Origin: Amycolatopsis sp. GM8
Lineage (GTDB): Bacteria > Actinomycetota > Actinomycetes > Mycobacteriales > Pseudonocardiaceae
Assembly (NCBI RefSeq): GCF_021653975.1
Contig: NZ_JAJKFK010000003.1
Coordinates: forward strand, 124,001-188,000
Length of the DNA: 64,000 nucleotides
Direction: 5' to 3'
Part shown: one piece after another, positions 17,801 through 26,008 of the stretch
Position numbering within the stretch: position 1 is the first letter of the stretch
How the letters are laid out: each line of letters begins with the position of its first letter
Position numbers and translations under genes: made by a program
Notes under the pieces: generated by a model
Seen by the model: the letters and a program-made list of their open reading frames with translations, nothing else
Told to the model about the DNA's origin: nothing
Databases searched by the model: none

Positions 17801-18336
17801 AGCGCGTGTGGGACGCCGAGCGCGCGGTCACCTCGGAGACCCGCTTCAGCGAGGCTGTCGCGCGCTACCTCCACAAACTCACGGCCTACAAGGACGAGTA
17901 CGAGGTCGCCCGACTGCTCACCGCCCCCGGTTTCGCCGACGCGGCCACGGCCGAGGTCCCCGGTAGCGGCCGGGTGACCTTCCAGCTCCACCCGCCGATT
18001 CTCCGCGCATTGGGACGGAAGAAGAAGGTGGCCTTCGGCCCTCGATCCCACCGGGCGCTGCGCATGCTGGCCACGTTGAAGGGGCTGCGCGGGACCCCGT
18101 TCGACGTGTTCGGCTACGCCCACGTCCGGCGGGTCGAGCGTGCCCTGCTCGCGCACTATCGCGAGGTCGTCACCGGCCTCACCGAGGGCCTCTCCCCCGA
18201 CGGCTACGACCGCGCCGTCCGGATCGCGAGCCTGCCCGACACCGTCCGCGGCTACGAAGGTGTCAAGCTCGCCAATGTCGCCGCGTACCGCGAAAGCCTT
18301 GCCGCCGAAGGCATCGACGTCGGACCGCTGGGATGA
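14875..18336 (+). CDS. fused indolepyruvate/2-oxoacid:ferredoxin oxidoreductase
   Basis: An 1153-aa single-chain enzyme. The N-terminal half carries the thiamine-diphosphate domains (FVSGYQGSPLAGVD; GGGGIGCHTMV; QMGGEGTQWIGQAPF; FQNVGDGTYFHSG). Then comes a Cys-rich iron-sulfur segment (CEGCGDCGRKSNCLSV and later C-x-C clusters). The C-terminal half has a gamma-subunit domain (GIGGTGIVTVNQVLATA; DQTGLSQKAGPVTGHLR). This is the large IorA-B-fused form found in aerobic bacteria, which oxidatively decarboxylates aryl or branched 2-oxoacids to acyl-CoA. Coming straight after the amino-acid dehydrogenase, it would complete amino acid to 2-oxoacid to acyl-CoA. One rare TTA Leu codon is present (15271). 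Confidence 0.93.
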   Translation: MTDTLRDHAATAYDLNDRYRAGAPPVLLTGIQAIARLLVEQHELDRRNGRRTACFVSGYQGSPLAGVDRLLDGMPDTLAANDVTFVPGLNEELAATSVWGSQTDLPAGTSRYDGVVGIWYGKGPGLDRATDALRHANLFGTNPNGGALLLVGDDPGSKSSTVPAVSERSLAALGIPVLFPRTAAEIVTLGLHGIAMSRASGCVVALKIVADVADGAWAVDDTVSRVRTTTPETVWEGRPWTYRQRVVDLAPGHIQSAEADLYGPRTATVLAYAAANDLNPVEVDPPAATVGLIASGSTYDALRQSLVDLGVDDVQLAPSGVRVMRMGLIHPVDPAAVVEFAAGLEEILVVEDKTAFLETNVRDALYGTAHTPRVLGKKDAHGRPLVPHDGELTPGRLAGPLRRVLGDRLPLAAPASGPIPLPLLSTSRAPYFCSGCPHNRSTVLPEGSLGGGGIGCHTMVTLEAREASSVIGITQMGGEGTQWIGQAPFTDVPHIFQNVGDGTYFHSGQLAVQACVAAGVNITYKLLYNEVVAMTGAQDAEGALGVEALTHKLTSEGVGQIIICADEPGRHRRRKLAKGTLLWHRDRLDEAQRRLRDTPGVTVLIYDQHCAADARRQRKRGTLPARPTRVVINEAVCEGCGDCGRKSNCLSVQPVDTEFGRKTRIDQTSCNTDYSCLDGDCPSFVTVEIDPGAQRARHEIPEPPKVPAPASAGPSETQDVFLAGIGGTGIVTVNQVLATATLLAGYDVETLDQTGLSQKAGPVTGHLRFSAKDLEPSNRVSPGASDCVLAFDLLTAAEPRNLAYASPTTTVAIASTSETPTGDMVYDPAVAYPAAEELVERLASVTAELHTLDALAAAQTLFGNNAGANFLVVGAAYQSGALRIPADAIEEAIGINGVAVSANVAAFRWGRAAVAAPDAFAAAVAPRERAKKVIPLPALAGSTLDGEVRRLVELRASELVGFQNMPTAENYIRFVQRVWDAERAVTSETRFSEAVARYLHKLTAYKDEYEVARLLTAPGFADAATAEVPGSGRVTFQLHPPILRALGRKKKVAFGPRSHRALRMLATLKGLRGTPFDVFGYAHVRRVERALLAHYREVVTGLTEGLSPDGYDRAVRIASLPDTVRGYEGVKLANVAAYRESLAAEGIDVGPLG

Positions 18337-18340
18337 CCGG

Positions 18341-18883
18341 TCATGGCCAGTTCGCGCTGGATCGGATCTCGAACGCGCGGCTCGGGAAGACCTTCTCCAC
18401 AAGGAAGTCGTGCACCGTGGGGTCGCCATCGGCGCAGCAGTCGGCGAGGACCGAGACTCCGTAGCCGCGATCGGCGGCGTCATAACAGGTCGCGGCCACC
18501 ATCGCGCTCGTCGCCACGCCGGTGACGGCCACCGAGTCGACGCCACGCGCCCGGAGCACGAGGTCCAGGTCCGTCCCGGCGAAGGCGCTCGTCCGGCGTT
18601 TGAGCACGACCACGTCGTCATCGTGCGCCGGCAGGTCCAGTTCGACCCCGGGCGAGCCCTCGTGAAAGCCATCCCCCGCTTCGAAAAAGCCCGCGAACAC
18701 CGGATTGGCGGGCGGCAGGTCCGCCCGGTTCACCCGGAAAGCGGTGTGCACGAACACGACGAGCGCCCCAGTGGCGCGCGCCCGGGGCAGCAGTTCGGTC
18801 AGGGGTGCGACGACCTGCCGCGCGAACTCGTACCGGCTCGTGATGCCCCGCTGGATATCGCCGACGATGAGTGCGGTTGTCAT
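18341..18883 (-). CDS. isochorismatase-family protein lacking the nucleophilic Cys
   Basis: A 180-aa Rossmann-like protein of the isochorismatase/cysteine-hydrolase superfamily. Asp9 (LIVGDIQRG) and Lys95 (VVLKRRTSAF) of the usual catalytic triad are present. At the nucleophile position (residue 128, in TGVATSAMVAATCYDAADRGY) there is Met instead of Cys. The flanking GVATS...DAADRGY...DCCAD...HDFLVEKVFP pattern matches a known subgroup in which this site is Gly or similar. A thiol-based amidase such as N-carbamoylsarcosine hydrolase is therefore unlikely. It is the last gene of the hyu operon and its start overlaps the MFS gene's stop by four bases. Confidence 0.88.
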   Translation of the reverse strand: MTTALIVGDIQRGITSRYEFARQVVAPLTELLPRARATGALVVFVHTAFRVNRADLPPANPVFAGFFEAGDGFHEGSPGVELDLPAHDDDVVVLKRRTSAFAGTDLDLVLRARGVDSVAVTGVATSAMVAATCYDAADRGYGVSVLADCCADGDPTVHDFLVEKVFPSRAFEIRSSANWP

Positions 18884-20211
18884 GAACCCAGTTTCCCGTC
18901 GAGGCGTTCCATCCGCCGGCCCGCCGTCAGCAGGACGACGATCCCGGCCACCATGATGACCGCGATCGCCAGCAGCGCATAGGTGAAGCTGCCGGTGGCG
19001 GTCCTGATCGCGCCGGTGAAGTACGGGCCGACGAAACCGCTCAGGTTGCTGACCGAGTTGATCAGGGCGATCCCGGACGCGGCCGCTGTCCCGGTCAGGC
19101 CGATCGCCGGGATCCGCCAGAACTGCGGCATCGCGGTGTAGATCCCGGCCACGCTGAGGCAGACGGCCAGGATGAACACGAGTCCGCTGGCGGCGAAGGT
19201 GGCCAGCAGCAGCCCGGCCGCGCCCACGGCCATCGGGACGCCGGTGGCGACCACCGCCGTCCACCGGCCCGCGAACCGCGACCAGACGAGCATCGCGAGC
19301 GCTGCCACGACGTACGGAATCGCCGACAGCAGGACACTGCTGACGTCGGCCGCGCCACCGATGCCGTGCGTGATCGAGGTGATCATGGTCGGCAGGAAGA
19401 ACGCCAGCGGGTAGAGGCCGAACACGATCGCGAAGAAGCACACCGCGAGCGCCCACACCCGGCCGCTGGTCAGCGCCTGGCGAATCCCGGTGAGCGCACC
19501 GTGGCCACGCTGTTCCGCCGCCTCCGCGGCCAGTGTCCGCTCCAGCGCGGCCTTTTCCTCGTCGCCGAGCCAGCGCGCCTCGCCCGGCCGGTCGGGCAGG
19601 AACACGAAGATCAGGATCCCGATCACGACCGTCAGCCCGCCTTCGACGAGGAACAGCGAGCGCCAGCCGGCGATCCCGAACAGGCTCTGGCTCCACGTGA
19701 GCAGTGCGGCCGCCAGCGGGGAGCCGACGATCGAGGACACCGGGATCATCAGGAAGAACGCCGTCAGCGCCCACTGCCGCTGGCGGCGGGGGAACCAGTA
19801 GGTCAGATAGAGCAGGATCCCGGCGGCCAGGCCCGCCTCGGCGAACCCGAGCAGCAGCCGCGCGAGATAGAGCGTGCCGGCCGAGTTGACGGCGGCGGTG
19901 GCGCCGGTGACCAGGCCCCAGGTGAGCATGATCCGGGTGATCCACTTGCGTGCCCCGAACCGCCGCAGCGCGAGGTTGCTGGGCACCTCGATGATGATGT
20001 AGCCGGCGAAGAACAGGCCCGCGGCCAGGCCGACCTGCCCGCTGTCGAGATGCAGGTCGCGCGACATCGGCGCGGCGACGTAGCCGAGGTTGGCCCGGTC
20101 GATGTAGCTCATCACGTAGGCGACGCCGATCAGCGGGATGATCCGGGTGCCGATCTTGCGCCAGGTGCGGCCGGGCACGGTGCCCGGTGTGGTGCCGAGA
20201 GTGGAGCTCAT
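18880..20211 (-). CDS. MFS transporter, anion:cation symporter (ACS) type
   Basis: A 443-aa, twelve-helix permease. The N-terminus IPLIGVAYVMSYIDRANLGYVAAPMSRDLHLDSGQVGLAAGLFFAGYIIIEVPSNLALRRFGARKWI is typical of the phthalate/tartrate/pantothenate ACS family of the major facilitator superfamily, which import organic acids with protons. A charged cytosolic loop (about 215-250) separates the two six-helix halves. ATG 20211 has AAAGGA upstream; a longer frame from 20232 lacks one. It lies between hyuB (30 bases upstream) and the isochorismatase homologue (overlapping), so it probably imports the substrate of the operon, perhaps an acidic cyclic amide or its ring-opened acid. Confidence 0.92.
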   Translation of the reverse strand: MSSTLGTTPGTVPGRTWRKIGTRIIPLIGVAYVMSYIDRANLGYVAAPMSRDLHLDSGQVGLAAGLFFAGYIIIEVPSNLALRRFGARKWITRIMLTWGLVTGATAAVNSAGTLYLARLLLGFAEAGLAAGILLYLTYWFPRRQRQWALTAFFLMIPVSSIVGSPLAAALLTWSQSLFGIAGWRSLFLVEGGLTVVIGILIFVFLPDRPGEARWLGDEEKAALERTLAAEAAEQRGHGALTGIRQALTSGRVWALAVCFFAIVFGLYPLAFFLPTMITSITHGIGGAADVSSVLLSAIPYVVAALAMLVWSRFAGRWTAVVATGVPMAVGAAGLLLATFAASGLVFILAVCLSVAGIYTAMPQFWRIPAIGLTGTAAASGIALINSVSNLSGFVGPYFTGAIRTATGSFTYALLAIAVIMVAGIVVLLTAGRRMERLDGKLGS

Positions 20212-20241
20212 GACGCTGTCCTTTCTGGACAAGAGGATTCG

Positions 20242-21957
20242 TCAGCGGGCCGTCCCGCGCAAGGCGCCGGTGGCGCCGGGGTCGATCGCGCCGCCGGCGG
20301 TGACGGCGACGCCGTAGTCCCGGGCGGCTCCCTCGTGGGTGACCTTCCCGTCGAGCACGTCTTCGCGGACCCGTTCCGGGTCGCGGGTGAACGGGTCACC
20401 GTGGCCGCCGCCCCCGGCGGTCACGTGCCGGTGCCGGGTGCCGGAAGTCATCACCAGATGTGGCTTGGAGTCGAGGATCCGCTCGCCGGGATCACCGCGG
20501 TCGAGCAGGTTGAGCGATGGGGTGCCCTGCGCTCCCCCGGCCAGCCCGTAGGGCAGGAACCTGCGCCGGTCGGACCTGATCTGCACGCTCGCCTCGGCGG
20601 CGAGGACGGTCAGGTCGCGGAAGGTGGCGAGGCCGCCGCGGAAGCGGCCGGCGCCGCCCGTGTCCGGCAGGTAGCCGTAGCCGTCGACGCGGACGTGCCC
20701 GGACCGTTCCAGTTCCTCGACCGGGGTGTTGGCCAGGTTGGCGCCCAGCGGGCTGATCCCGTCCACACCGTCGCGATCGGGCCGGGCGCCCCAGGCCCCG
20801 CACAGGACGTCCCACAGCACCACCGATTTCCCGTCGGAACCGGTGACCCCGATGGCGACCGAGTCGGGACCGCCGTCGCCCGCGGCCGGTACCCGGTCCG
20901 GGAACACCGGGGCGAGCGCCCCGAGTACGGTGTCGATGATCCGGTACGCCACCAGGCCCCGGGCACCCCGCGCGGCCGGGCGCTGTCCATTGAGGATGGA
21001 CGCTTCCGGGATGACGAACCGGAACGGCCGGTAGAAGCCACTGTTGGCGGGGATGTCGACCCCGAGCGCGCCCTGCACAGCCGCGTACGAAGCGGACCGG
21101 GTGAACGAGGCCGTGGCATTGAGCGCGGAAGCGACCTGCGGCGACGAGCCGGTGAAGTCGAGTTCGATCCCGGCGCCGGACAGCGTGACCTTGACGTGGA
21201 AGGGAATCGGGCCCGAACCGAGGCCGTCGTCGTCGATGTGGTCGGTGAACTCGTAGCTGCCGGGAACCGCGTCGGCGAGCGCGGCGCGCAGGAGCGTTTC
21301 GGAATGGTCGAGCAGTTCCTCACCGAGGGCGGCCAGGCCGTCGACGCCGTGCCGAGTGGCGAGCGCGCGCAGCCCTTCGGCCCCGGCGTGGCATGCGGCG
21401 AGCTGGGATTCGAGGTCCCCGCGCAGCAGGTCGGGTTCCCGGACATTGCGCAGGATCAGGCGCAGGAAGGGTTCGTTCATCCGCCCCGCGTCGACCAGGC
21501 GCGACGGCGGGATCTGCACGCCCTCGGCGAAGATGCTCGTCGACTGCACGGCCATCGAGCCCGCGACCCAGCCGCCGACGTCCGCGTGGTTCACCACGGT
21601 CACGGCGAAGCCCAGCAGGTCCTCACCGGCGAACACCGGGGCGACCGCGAAGATGTCCGGCAGGTGCATCCCGCCCAGCGAGGGATCGTTGAGCAGATAG
21701 ACGTCCCCGGGCCGGATCGCGGCACCGAATTCGGCGAGGATCGCCGCCATCGCGTCCGGAATGGACCCGAGGTGCACCGGACAGGTGTTGGCCTGCGCGA
21801 TGACCCGGCCGCGGGCGTCGCACAGCGCCGCGGAGAAGTCCATACTGGACGCGACGATCTGCGAATGCGCGGTGCGCACGATCGTGATGGCCATCTCGTC
21901 GGCGACACCGGTGATGGCATTGCGGAAGACCTCGAACGTCACGGCGTCGCGGATCAT
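20242..21957 (-). CDS. hyuB: hydantoinase B / oxoprolinase family subunit
   Basis: A 571-aa protein of the HyuB family. Opening motif: TFEVFRNAITGVADEMAITIVRTAHSQIVASSMDFSAALCDARGRVIAQANTCPVHLGSIPDAM. Further on come RPGDVYLLNDPSLGGMHLPDIFAVAPVF and NHADVGGWVAGSM. The C-terminal part has a Gly-rich end (TAGGGGHGDPFTRDPERV) typical of the family. With HyuA it forms ATP-dependent cyclic amide hydrolases (N-methylhydantoinase, 5-oxoprolinase) or acetone/acetophenone carboxylase-related enzymes. The start overlaps the end of hyuA by four bases, so the two subunits are translationally coupled. Confidence 0.93.
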   Translation of the reverse strand: MIRDAVTFEVFRNAITGVADEMAITIVRTAHSQIVASSMDFSAALCDARGRVIAQANTCPVHLGSIPDAMAAILAEFGAAIRPGDVYLLNDPSLGGMHLPDIFAVAPVFAGEDLLGFAVTVVNHADVGGWVAGSMAVQSTSIFAEGVQIPPSRLVDAGRMNEPFLRLILRNVREPDLLRGDLESQLAACHAGAEGLRALATRHGVDGLAALGEELLDHSETLLRAALADAVPGSYEFTDHIDDDGLGSGPIPFHVKVTLSGAGIELDFTGSSPQVASALNATASFTRSASYAAVQGALGVDIPANSGFYRPFRFVIPEASILNGQRPAARGARGLVAYRIIDTVLGALAPVFPDRVPAAGDGGPDSVAIGVTGSDGKSVVLWDVLCGAWGARPDRDGVDGISPLGANLANTPVEELERSGHVRVDGYGYLPDTGGAGRFRGGLATFRDLTVLAAEASVQIRSDRRRFLPYGLAGGAQGTPSLNLLDRGDPGERILDSKPHLVMTSGTRHRHVTAGGGGHGDPFTRDPERVREDVLDGKVTHEGAARDYGVAVTAGGAIDPGATGALRGTAR

Positions 21958-24017
21958 GCGGCACTCCAGGTGATGACGATGTTGTGGAACCGGTCCCGGT
22001 GCACCAGCGCCCCGGGCGGCACGAGCGTGGTGGCGTCCATGTCCTCGACGATCATCGGCCCGGCGATGGGATCTTGACCGAGATCTCCGCGCCGGACGAC
22101 CGGCGTGGAAACCGTTGCGGTGAAACGGCATTCGCGGGCCGCCGGCGGCCGGACGGTGTCGGGTGGCAGCCGGAGTACGTCCTCAATGGACACCGGGCTG
22201 GGCAGTGTGCCACGCACCCGCAGATTGACCAGCTCGACGAGCTCGTCGTCGCCGGCGCGGCCGTAGGTGCGCTCGTGCTCGGCGTGGAACCGGGCCCGGG
22301 CCGCGGCCAGCAGCTCCTCGGTCAGCTCGCCGCTGTCCAGCCGGATCCGCAGCTCGAAACGCTGGCCGCGGTACCGCATGTCGAGCATCCGCTCGATGAC
22401 GGCGTCCTCCCCCAGTTCCGCCGACACCTTGGCGGTGAGCACGGCGAACTCGTCGCCGAGAGCCCGATCCGCGCGATAGGGCGCGACCTCCTGCAGTTCG
22501 GTGTCGGCGACGAGGAGACCGAGACTGCTGAACAGGCCGGGGTGGACGGGCACCAGCACCGTCGCGATACCGAGTTCCTTGGCCAGTTCCGCGGCGTAGA
22601 GCGGGCCCGCGCCGCCGAAAGCGACCATGACGGAGTCACGCGGATCGCGGCCGCGTTCGCTCGTGACCGCCTTGACGGCCGTCGTCATGCTGGACACCGC
22701 GACCTCGTACGCGCCCCGTGCCGTGTCGGGAACGTCGCGACCGAGCTGTTCGGCTACCGGCGACAGGGCTTTGACCGCCAGGTCGGGATGGATCGCGACG
22801 CGCCCGCCGGCGAGCGATTCGGGACTGAGATACCCGAGCGTCACGTTGGCATCGGTCAGCGTGGGCAGCTCCCCGCCCTGCCCGTAGCACGCGGGACCAG
22901 GCCGGGACCCGGCGCTGGCCGGGCCGACGTGCAGCCCGCCGGCCGGGTCGAGCGCGATGATGCTGCCCCCACCGGACCCGACCTCCGCGATGTCGACCGA
23001 CGGGGTCCGCACGGGGTAACCGGCGCCGGAACCCAGTCCCCGCGCCACGTTCATGCCGCCGCCGACCTCGTAGTCCGCCGACACGAACGGCTCGCCGTGC
23101 TCGATCAGGGACGCTTTCGCCGTGGTGCCGCCCATGTCGAACGCGACCACCGCGGGCAGGTCCAGCACACGCGCGAGTTGCCGGGCCGCGGTGACCCCGG
23201 CCGCCGGGCCGGACTCGATGATCTGCACGGGCCGGTGTGCCACCGAAGCCGCGTCGAGCAGACCTCCACTCGACTGCATGACCAGCAGAGGCGCGTGCAC
23301 CCCCTCCGCGCGCAGGCCCGCTTCGAGGCGGGTGAGGTAGCCGTGCACCGTGGGACCGACGTAGGCGTTGACGGTCGCGGTGCTGGTGCGCTCGAACTCC
23401 TGCGGTTGCGGGGAAATGTCCACCGACGCGGTCACGTACACCCCCGGCAGCTCCGCACGCAGCAGCTCGGCGACCCGCCGCTCCTCGTCCGCGCGGACGT
23501 AGGAGTTCAGCAGGCATACCGCCACGGCTTCGATCCCGTCCGCCCGCAATCGGGCGGCCAGCGCCCGGACCTCACCGGCGTCCGCGGGCGGGTCCAGCCG
23601 CCCGTCGGCGGTGATGCGCTGGGCCAGCTCATGGCGGTGCCGGCGCCGGGCGAGCGGCACCGGTTTGACCCACGACAGGTCGTACAGCACCGGGCGGCGC
23701 AGCCGGCCCAGCTCCAGCACGTCCCGGAAACCGCGGGTGGTGACGACCGCGGTGCGCGCGCCGTTCATTTCGAGGATCGCGTTGGTGGCGACCGTCGTGC
23801 CGTGCAGCATCGCGACCACCTCGGCCGGTGCGGCCTCGGCAGTTTCGAGCACGCTCGTCGTGGCGGTGACGACGCCCGTGCCGTAGTCGGGCGGGGTCGA
23901 CAGGACCTTCATCGGCACCACCTGCCCGGCCGGGCCGAGCGCGATCACGTCGGTGAACGTCCCCCCGATGTCGGCGCCGACGCGCCAGCCAGAACGAGGA
24001 TCGGAACTGGGAAGCAC
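21954..24017 (-). CDS. hyuA: hydantoinase A / oxoprolinase family subunit
   Basis: A 687-aa protein of the HyuA family, with two actin-like ATPase domains: VGADIGGTFTDVIALGPAG at the N-terminus (phosphate 1) and VVAFDMGGTTAKASLIEHGE in the middle. GGGSIIALDPAGGLHVGPASAGSRPGPACYGQGG is highly characteristic of this family. It uses ATP to activate the cyclic amide. GTG 24017 is favoured because GAAGGAG stands six bases before it; the ATG at 24044 has no visible Shine-Dalgarno site. It is the first gene of a leftward operon hyuA-hyuB-MFS-isochorismatase and diverges from a GntR regulator. The true substrate is not deducible. Confidence 0.93.
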   Translation of the reverse strand: MLPSSDPRSGWRVGADIGGTFTDVIALGPAGQVVPMKVLSTPPDYGTGVVTATTSVLETAEAAPAEVVAMLHGTTVATNAILEMNGARTAVVTTRGFRDVLELGRLRRPVLYDLSWVKPVPLARRRHRHELAQRITADGRLDPPADAGEVRALAARLRADGIEAVAVCLLNSYVRADEERRVAELLRAELPGVYVTASVDISPQPQEFERTSTATVNAYVGPTVHGYLTRLEAGLRAEGVHAPLLVMQSSGGLLDAASVAHRPVQIIESGPAAGVTAARQLARVLDLPAVVAFDMGGTTAKASLIEHGEPFVSADYEVGGGMNVARGLGSGAGYPVRTPSVDIAEVGSGGGSIIALDPAGGLHVGPASAGSRPGPACYGQGGELPTLTDANVTLGYLSPESLAGGRVAIHPDLAVKALSPVAEQLGRDVPDTARGAYEVAVSSMTTAVKAVTSERGRDPRDSVMVAFGGAGPLYAAELAKELGIATVLVPVHPGLFSSLGLLVADTELQEVAPYRADRALGDEFAVLTAKVSAELGEDAVIERMLDMRYRGQRFELRIRLDSGELTEELLAAARARFHAEHERTYGRAGDDELVELVNLRVRGTLPSPVSIEDVLRLPPDTVRPPAARECRFTATVSTPVVRRGDLGQDPIAGPMIVEDMDATTLVPPGALVHRDRFHNIVITWSAA

Positions 24018-24066
24018 TCGAATCTCCTTCGCCGTGTCCAGCATCTTGGAGCACGGTAAGGAGTTG

Positions 24067-24100
24067 TTGAGATATTAGCAAGACTGAATTGAGATCTTTT
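24067..24100 (+). promoter_or_regulatory. operator-like direct repeats between hyuA and the GntR gene
   Basis: An AT-rich island in a very GC-rich neighbourhood. TTGAGATATTAG occurs at 24067-24078 and a related TTGAGATCTTTT at 24089-24100, 22 bases apart, about two helical turns. The first copy is repeated exactly, in inverse orientation, before the aminotransferase gene at 26009-26020. The site lies between the divergent starts of hyuA and the GntR gene, where a GntR dimer could control both. Binding by that protein is inferred, not shown. Confidence 0.65.
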
Positions 24101-24177
24101 ATATCGTCGTCATGTACGACCACACGGGGGCGCCAGGTGTACCGTTCGGGCAACAGCCTGGTCCGAGGGGAGCACCG

Positions 24178-24897
24178 GTGCGCTACGAGCCCGACCTGAT
24201 CCGCGAACACCCGCCGGCGTCCAGCCTGATGGAGAACGCCTACCGGCGGCTCAAGCGGGAGATCATCGAAATGGTCCGGCCACCGGGCGCGAGCTTCACC
24301 GAACAGGAGGTCGCGAAGTCCTTCGGGCTGAGCAAGACCCCGGTCCGCGAGGCGCTCGCGCGGCTGCACCGCGACAGCCTGGTGCGGCCGCTCCCCCGGG
24401 CCGGATATGTGGTTTCCCCAGTGACGCTCGGGGACGCGACCGACCTGTGCGACATGCGATCCCTGCTGCAGTCCGAAGCCGCCGCCTTGTGCGCCGAACG
24501 AGGACTGTCCGAACCGGACGCCAAGCGACTCGCCGAACTGGCCGTCGACACGGACGAAGACCAGCTCGGCGGCCCGCGGTTCGAAGAGCGGTTCCGGGCC
24601 AACTACGAGTTCGAGTCGATCATCGCGAACGGGTGCGGGAACGGCCGTCTCGCGGCCGCCTCGGTCGGCGTGCTCGACGAGATCGAGCGGATCTTCCGGC
24701 TGGGCATCAAGCTGGATCCGTCGATGCCGCCCGGACGGATCCGCGAGCGGCAGGCCATCGTCGACGGCATCACCGCCCGCGACCCCGACGCCGCCCGCCA
24801 GGCGATGCGGCAGCGAACCGGGTCCGCGCGGCGCGAGATCGTCGGCGCGCTGGCCGCGAGCCGCTCGATCATCCACGCGGAAATCGCCGCGCCCTAA
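24178..24897 (+). CDS. GntR-family regulator (FCD-type effector domain)
   Basis: A 239-aa regulator. The winged HTH at about 17-80 reads SLMENAYRRLKREIIEMVRPPGASFTEQEVAKSFGLSKTPVREALARLHRDSLVRPLPRAGYVVSPV, which is diagnostic for GntR proteins. An all-helical C-terminal domain (DATDLCDMRSLLQSEAAALCAERG... RERQAIVDGITARDPDAARQAMRQ) fits the FCD ligand-binding type. GTG 24178 follows GAGGGGAG and is favoured; ATG 24112 is in frame but has no ribosome site. Divergent from hyuA, it is the likely controller of the hydantoinase operon. Its stop overlaps the convergent aminotransferase stop by four bases. Confidence 0.92.
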   Translation: MRYEPDLIREHPPASSLMENAYRRLKREIIEMVRPPGASFTEQEVAKSFGLSKTPVREALARLHRDSLVRPLPRAGYVVSPVTLGDATDLCDMRSLLQSEAAALCAERGLSEPDAKRLAELAVDTDEDQLGGPRFEERFRANYEFESIIANGCGNGRLAAASVGVLDEIERIFRLGIKLDPSMPPGRIRERQAIVDGITARDPDAARQAMRQRTGSARREIVGALAASRSIIHAEIAAP

Positions 24898-26000
24898 CGC
24901 TCCCGCACCAGAGTCGCCAGGCGGTGGCCGACCTGCGCTAGGTCGGCCTCGGTACCGCCGTAGAGCAGGCGAGCGTGCGCGGCCGGTCCCTGGAACGCGT
25001 CACCGGCGATCCCTGTTATCCCGTGTCGCAGCAGGACATCTTCGAGATCCCGCCCGCGCGCATCGAGCGCTGAGAAGTCCGGGAACACGAAGATGCCCGA
25101 GTCGGGACGCACAACAGGCAGTCCCGCCGCCTCGATCGCCGCGCACAGCAGATCGCGGCGGCGGCGGAAGGTCGCGAAGACCACGTCCAGCCAGTCCTGC
25201 GGTCCGGTGATCACGGCGCAGGCCGCCGCCTGGGGTACATCGCCGACGTTGATCGCGTCCCATTCGAAGGCCCGGTGCACGCGATCCAGCAAACGCGGCG
25301 GCGCATGCACGTAGCCCACCCGCCATTGCGTGAACGCGTAGTTCTTGCTCAGGCTGGTCACCGTCACGAGTTCGGGCCACTCGTCCCGCAAGGACTGCTG
25401 CGGCGTGTACCCTGGTCCACTGTGGACATACCGGGCGTAGGATTCGTCCGCCAGCACCAGCAACCCGTGCTGGGCGGCCAGCGCCAGAATCGCCGACAAC
25501 TCGTCGCGCGCCGGCGTGTGCCCCGTCGGATTGTTGGGGTTGCACAACAAGATGGCCCGGGTCGCGGGTGTGACCGCGGCAGCGAGGGCGTCGAGGTCCG
25601 TCGCCCAGCGCCGCGCCGCCCGGCTCCGGACGTACACCGGGCGGGCGCCCGCCATCCGCACCATGCCGTCGAAGAAGTACGTCGGAGCGGGCACGAGCAC
25701 CTCGTCGCCTGGCGCGAGCAGCGCGCGCAGGACGACGTTCATCCCGTGCTGGGCGCCGTGGGTCACCAGCAACTCGCGTTCCGGGTCGACCTCCAGGCCG
25801 GACTCCGCGCGCAGGTGGTCCGCCACGACCCGCCGCAGTTCGGGCCAGCCCCTCGACTGCCGGGGTAGCACCTGGGTCGCCGCCTGGCGAACCGCTTCGA
25901 GCACGTGCCCGGGCATGGCCAGCGCGGGCACGCCGGGCATGGGCACCACGGACCGCGCCCGCGCGCGATCGGCCAAGTCCAGTGCTGCCACCCGCTCCAT
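24894..26000 (-). CDS. PLP-dependent aminotransferase, class I/II
   Basis: A 368-aa fold-type I aminotransferase. It contains GAQHGMNVVLRALLAPGDEVLVPAPTYF, LCNPNNPTGHTPARDEL with the PNNPTG motif, ADESYARYVHSG, and SLSKNYAFTQWRVGYVHAP, in which the SLSK lysine binds PLP. It resembles aspartate/aromatic-type transaminases; the substrate is unknown. ATG 26000 has TTAGGAGG five bases upstream. The gene is convergent with the GntR gene and has an inverted-repeat operator candidate directly upstream that shares the hyu motif, which suggests a common regulon and a role in handling the amino acid released by the Hyu pathway. Confidence 0.92.
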   Translation of the reverse strand: MERVAALDLADRARARSVVPMPGVPALAMPGHVLEAVRQAATQVLPRQSRGWPELRRVVADHLRAESGLEVDPERELLVTHGAQHGMNVVLRALLAPGDEVLVPAPTYFFDGMVRMAGARPVYVRSRAARRWATDLDALAAAVTPATRAILLCNPNNPTGHTPARDELSAILALAAQHGLLVLADESYARYVHSGPGYTPQQSLRDEWPELVTVTSLSKNYAFTQWRVGYVHAPPRLLDRVHRAFEWDAINVGDVPQAAACAVITGPQDWLDVVFATFRRRRDLLCAAIEAAGLPVVRPDSGIFVFPDFSALDARGRDLEDVLLRHGITGIAGDAFQGPAAHARLLYGGTEADLAQVGHRLATLVRER

Positions 26001-26008
26001 CGCGCCTC

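Noticed and set aside
16153-18672. An 839-codon minus-strand frame opposite the 2-oxoacid oxidoreductase
   Set aside because: No recognisable motif and the composition of a complement frame. The plus-strand enzyme has full family signatures over the same bases.
19366-24059. Two very long plus-strand frames opposite the MFS and hyu genes
   Set aside because: Gly/Arg/Asp-rich with no fold pattern; they mirror the third-position GC bias of the minus-strand genes.
24112-24177. ATG 24112 as the start of the GntR regulator
   Set aside because: It has no ribosome site and overlaps the operator/promoter island. GTG 24178 has GAGGGGAG at proper distance.
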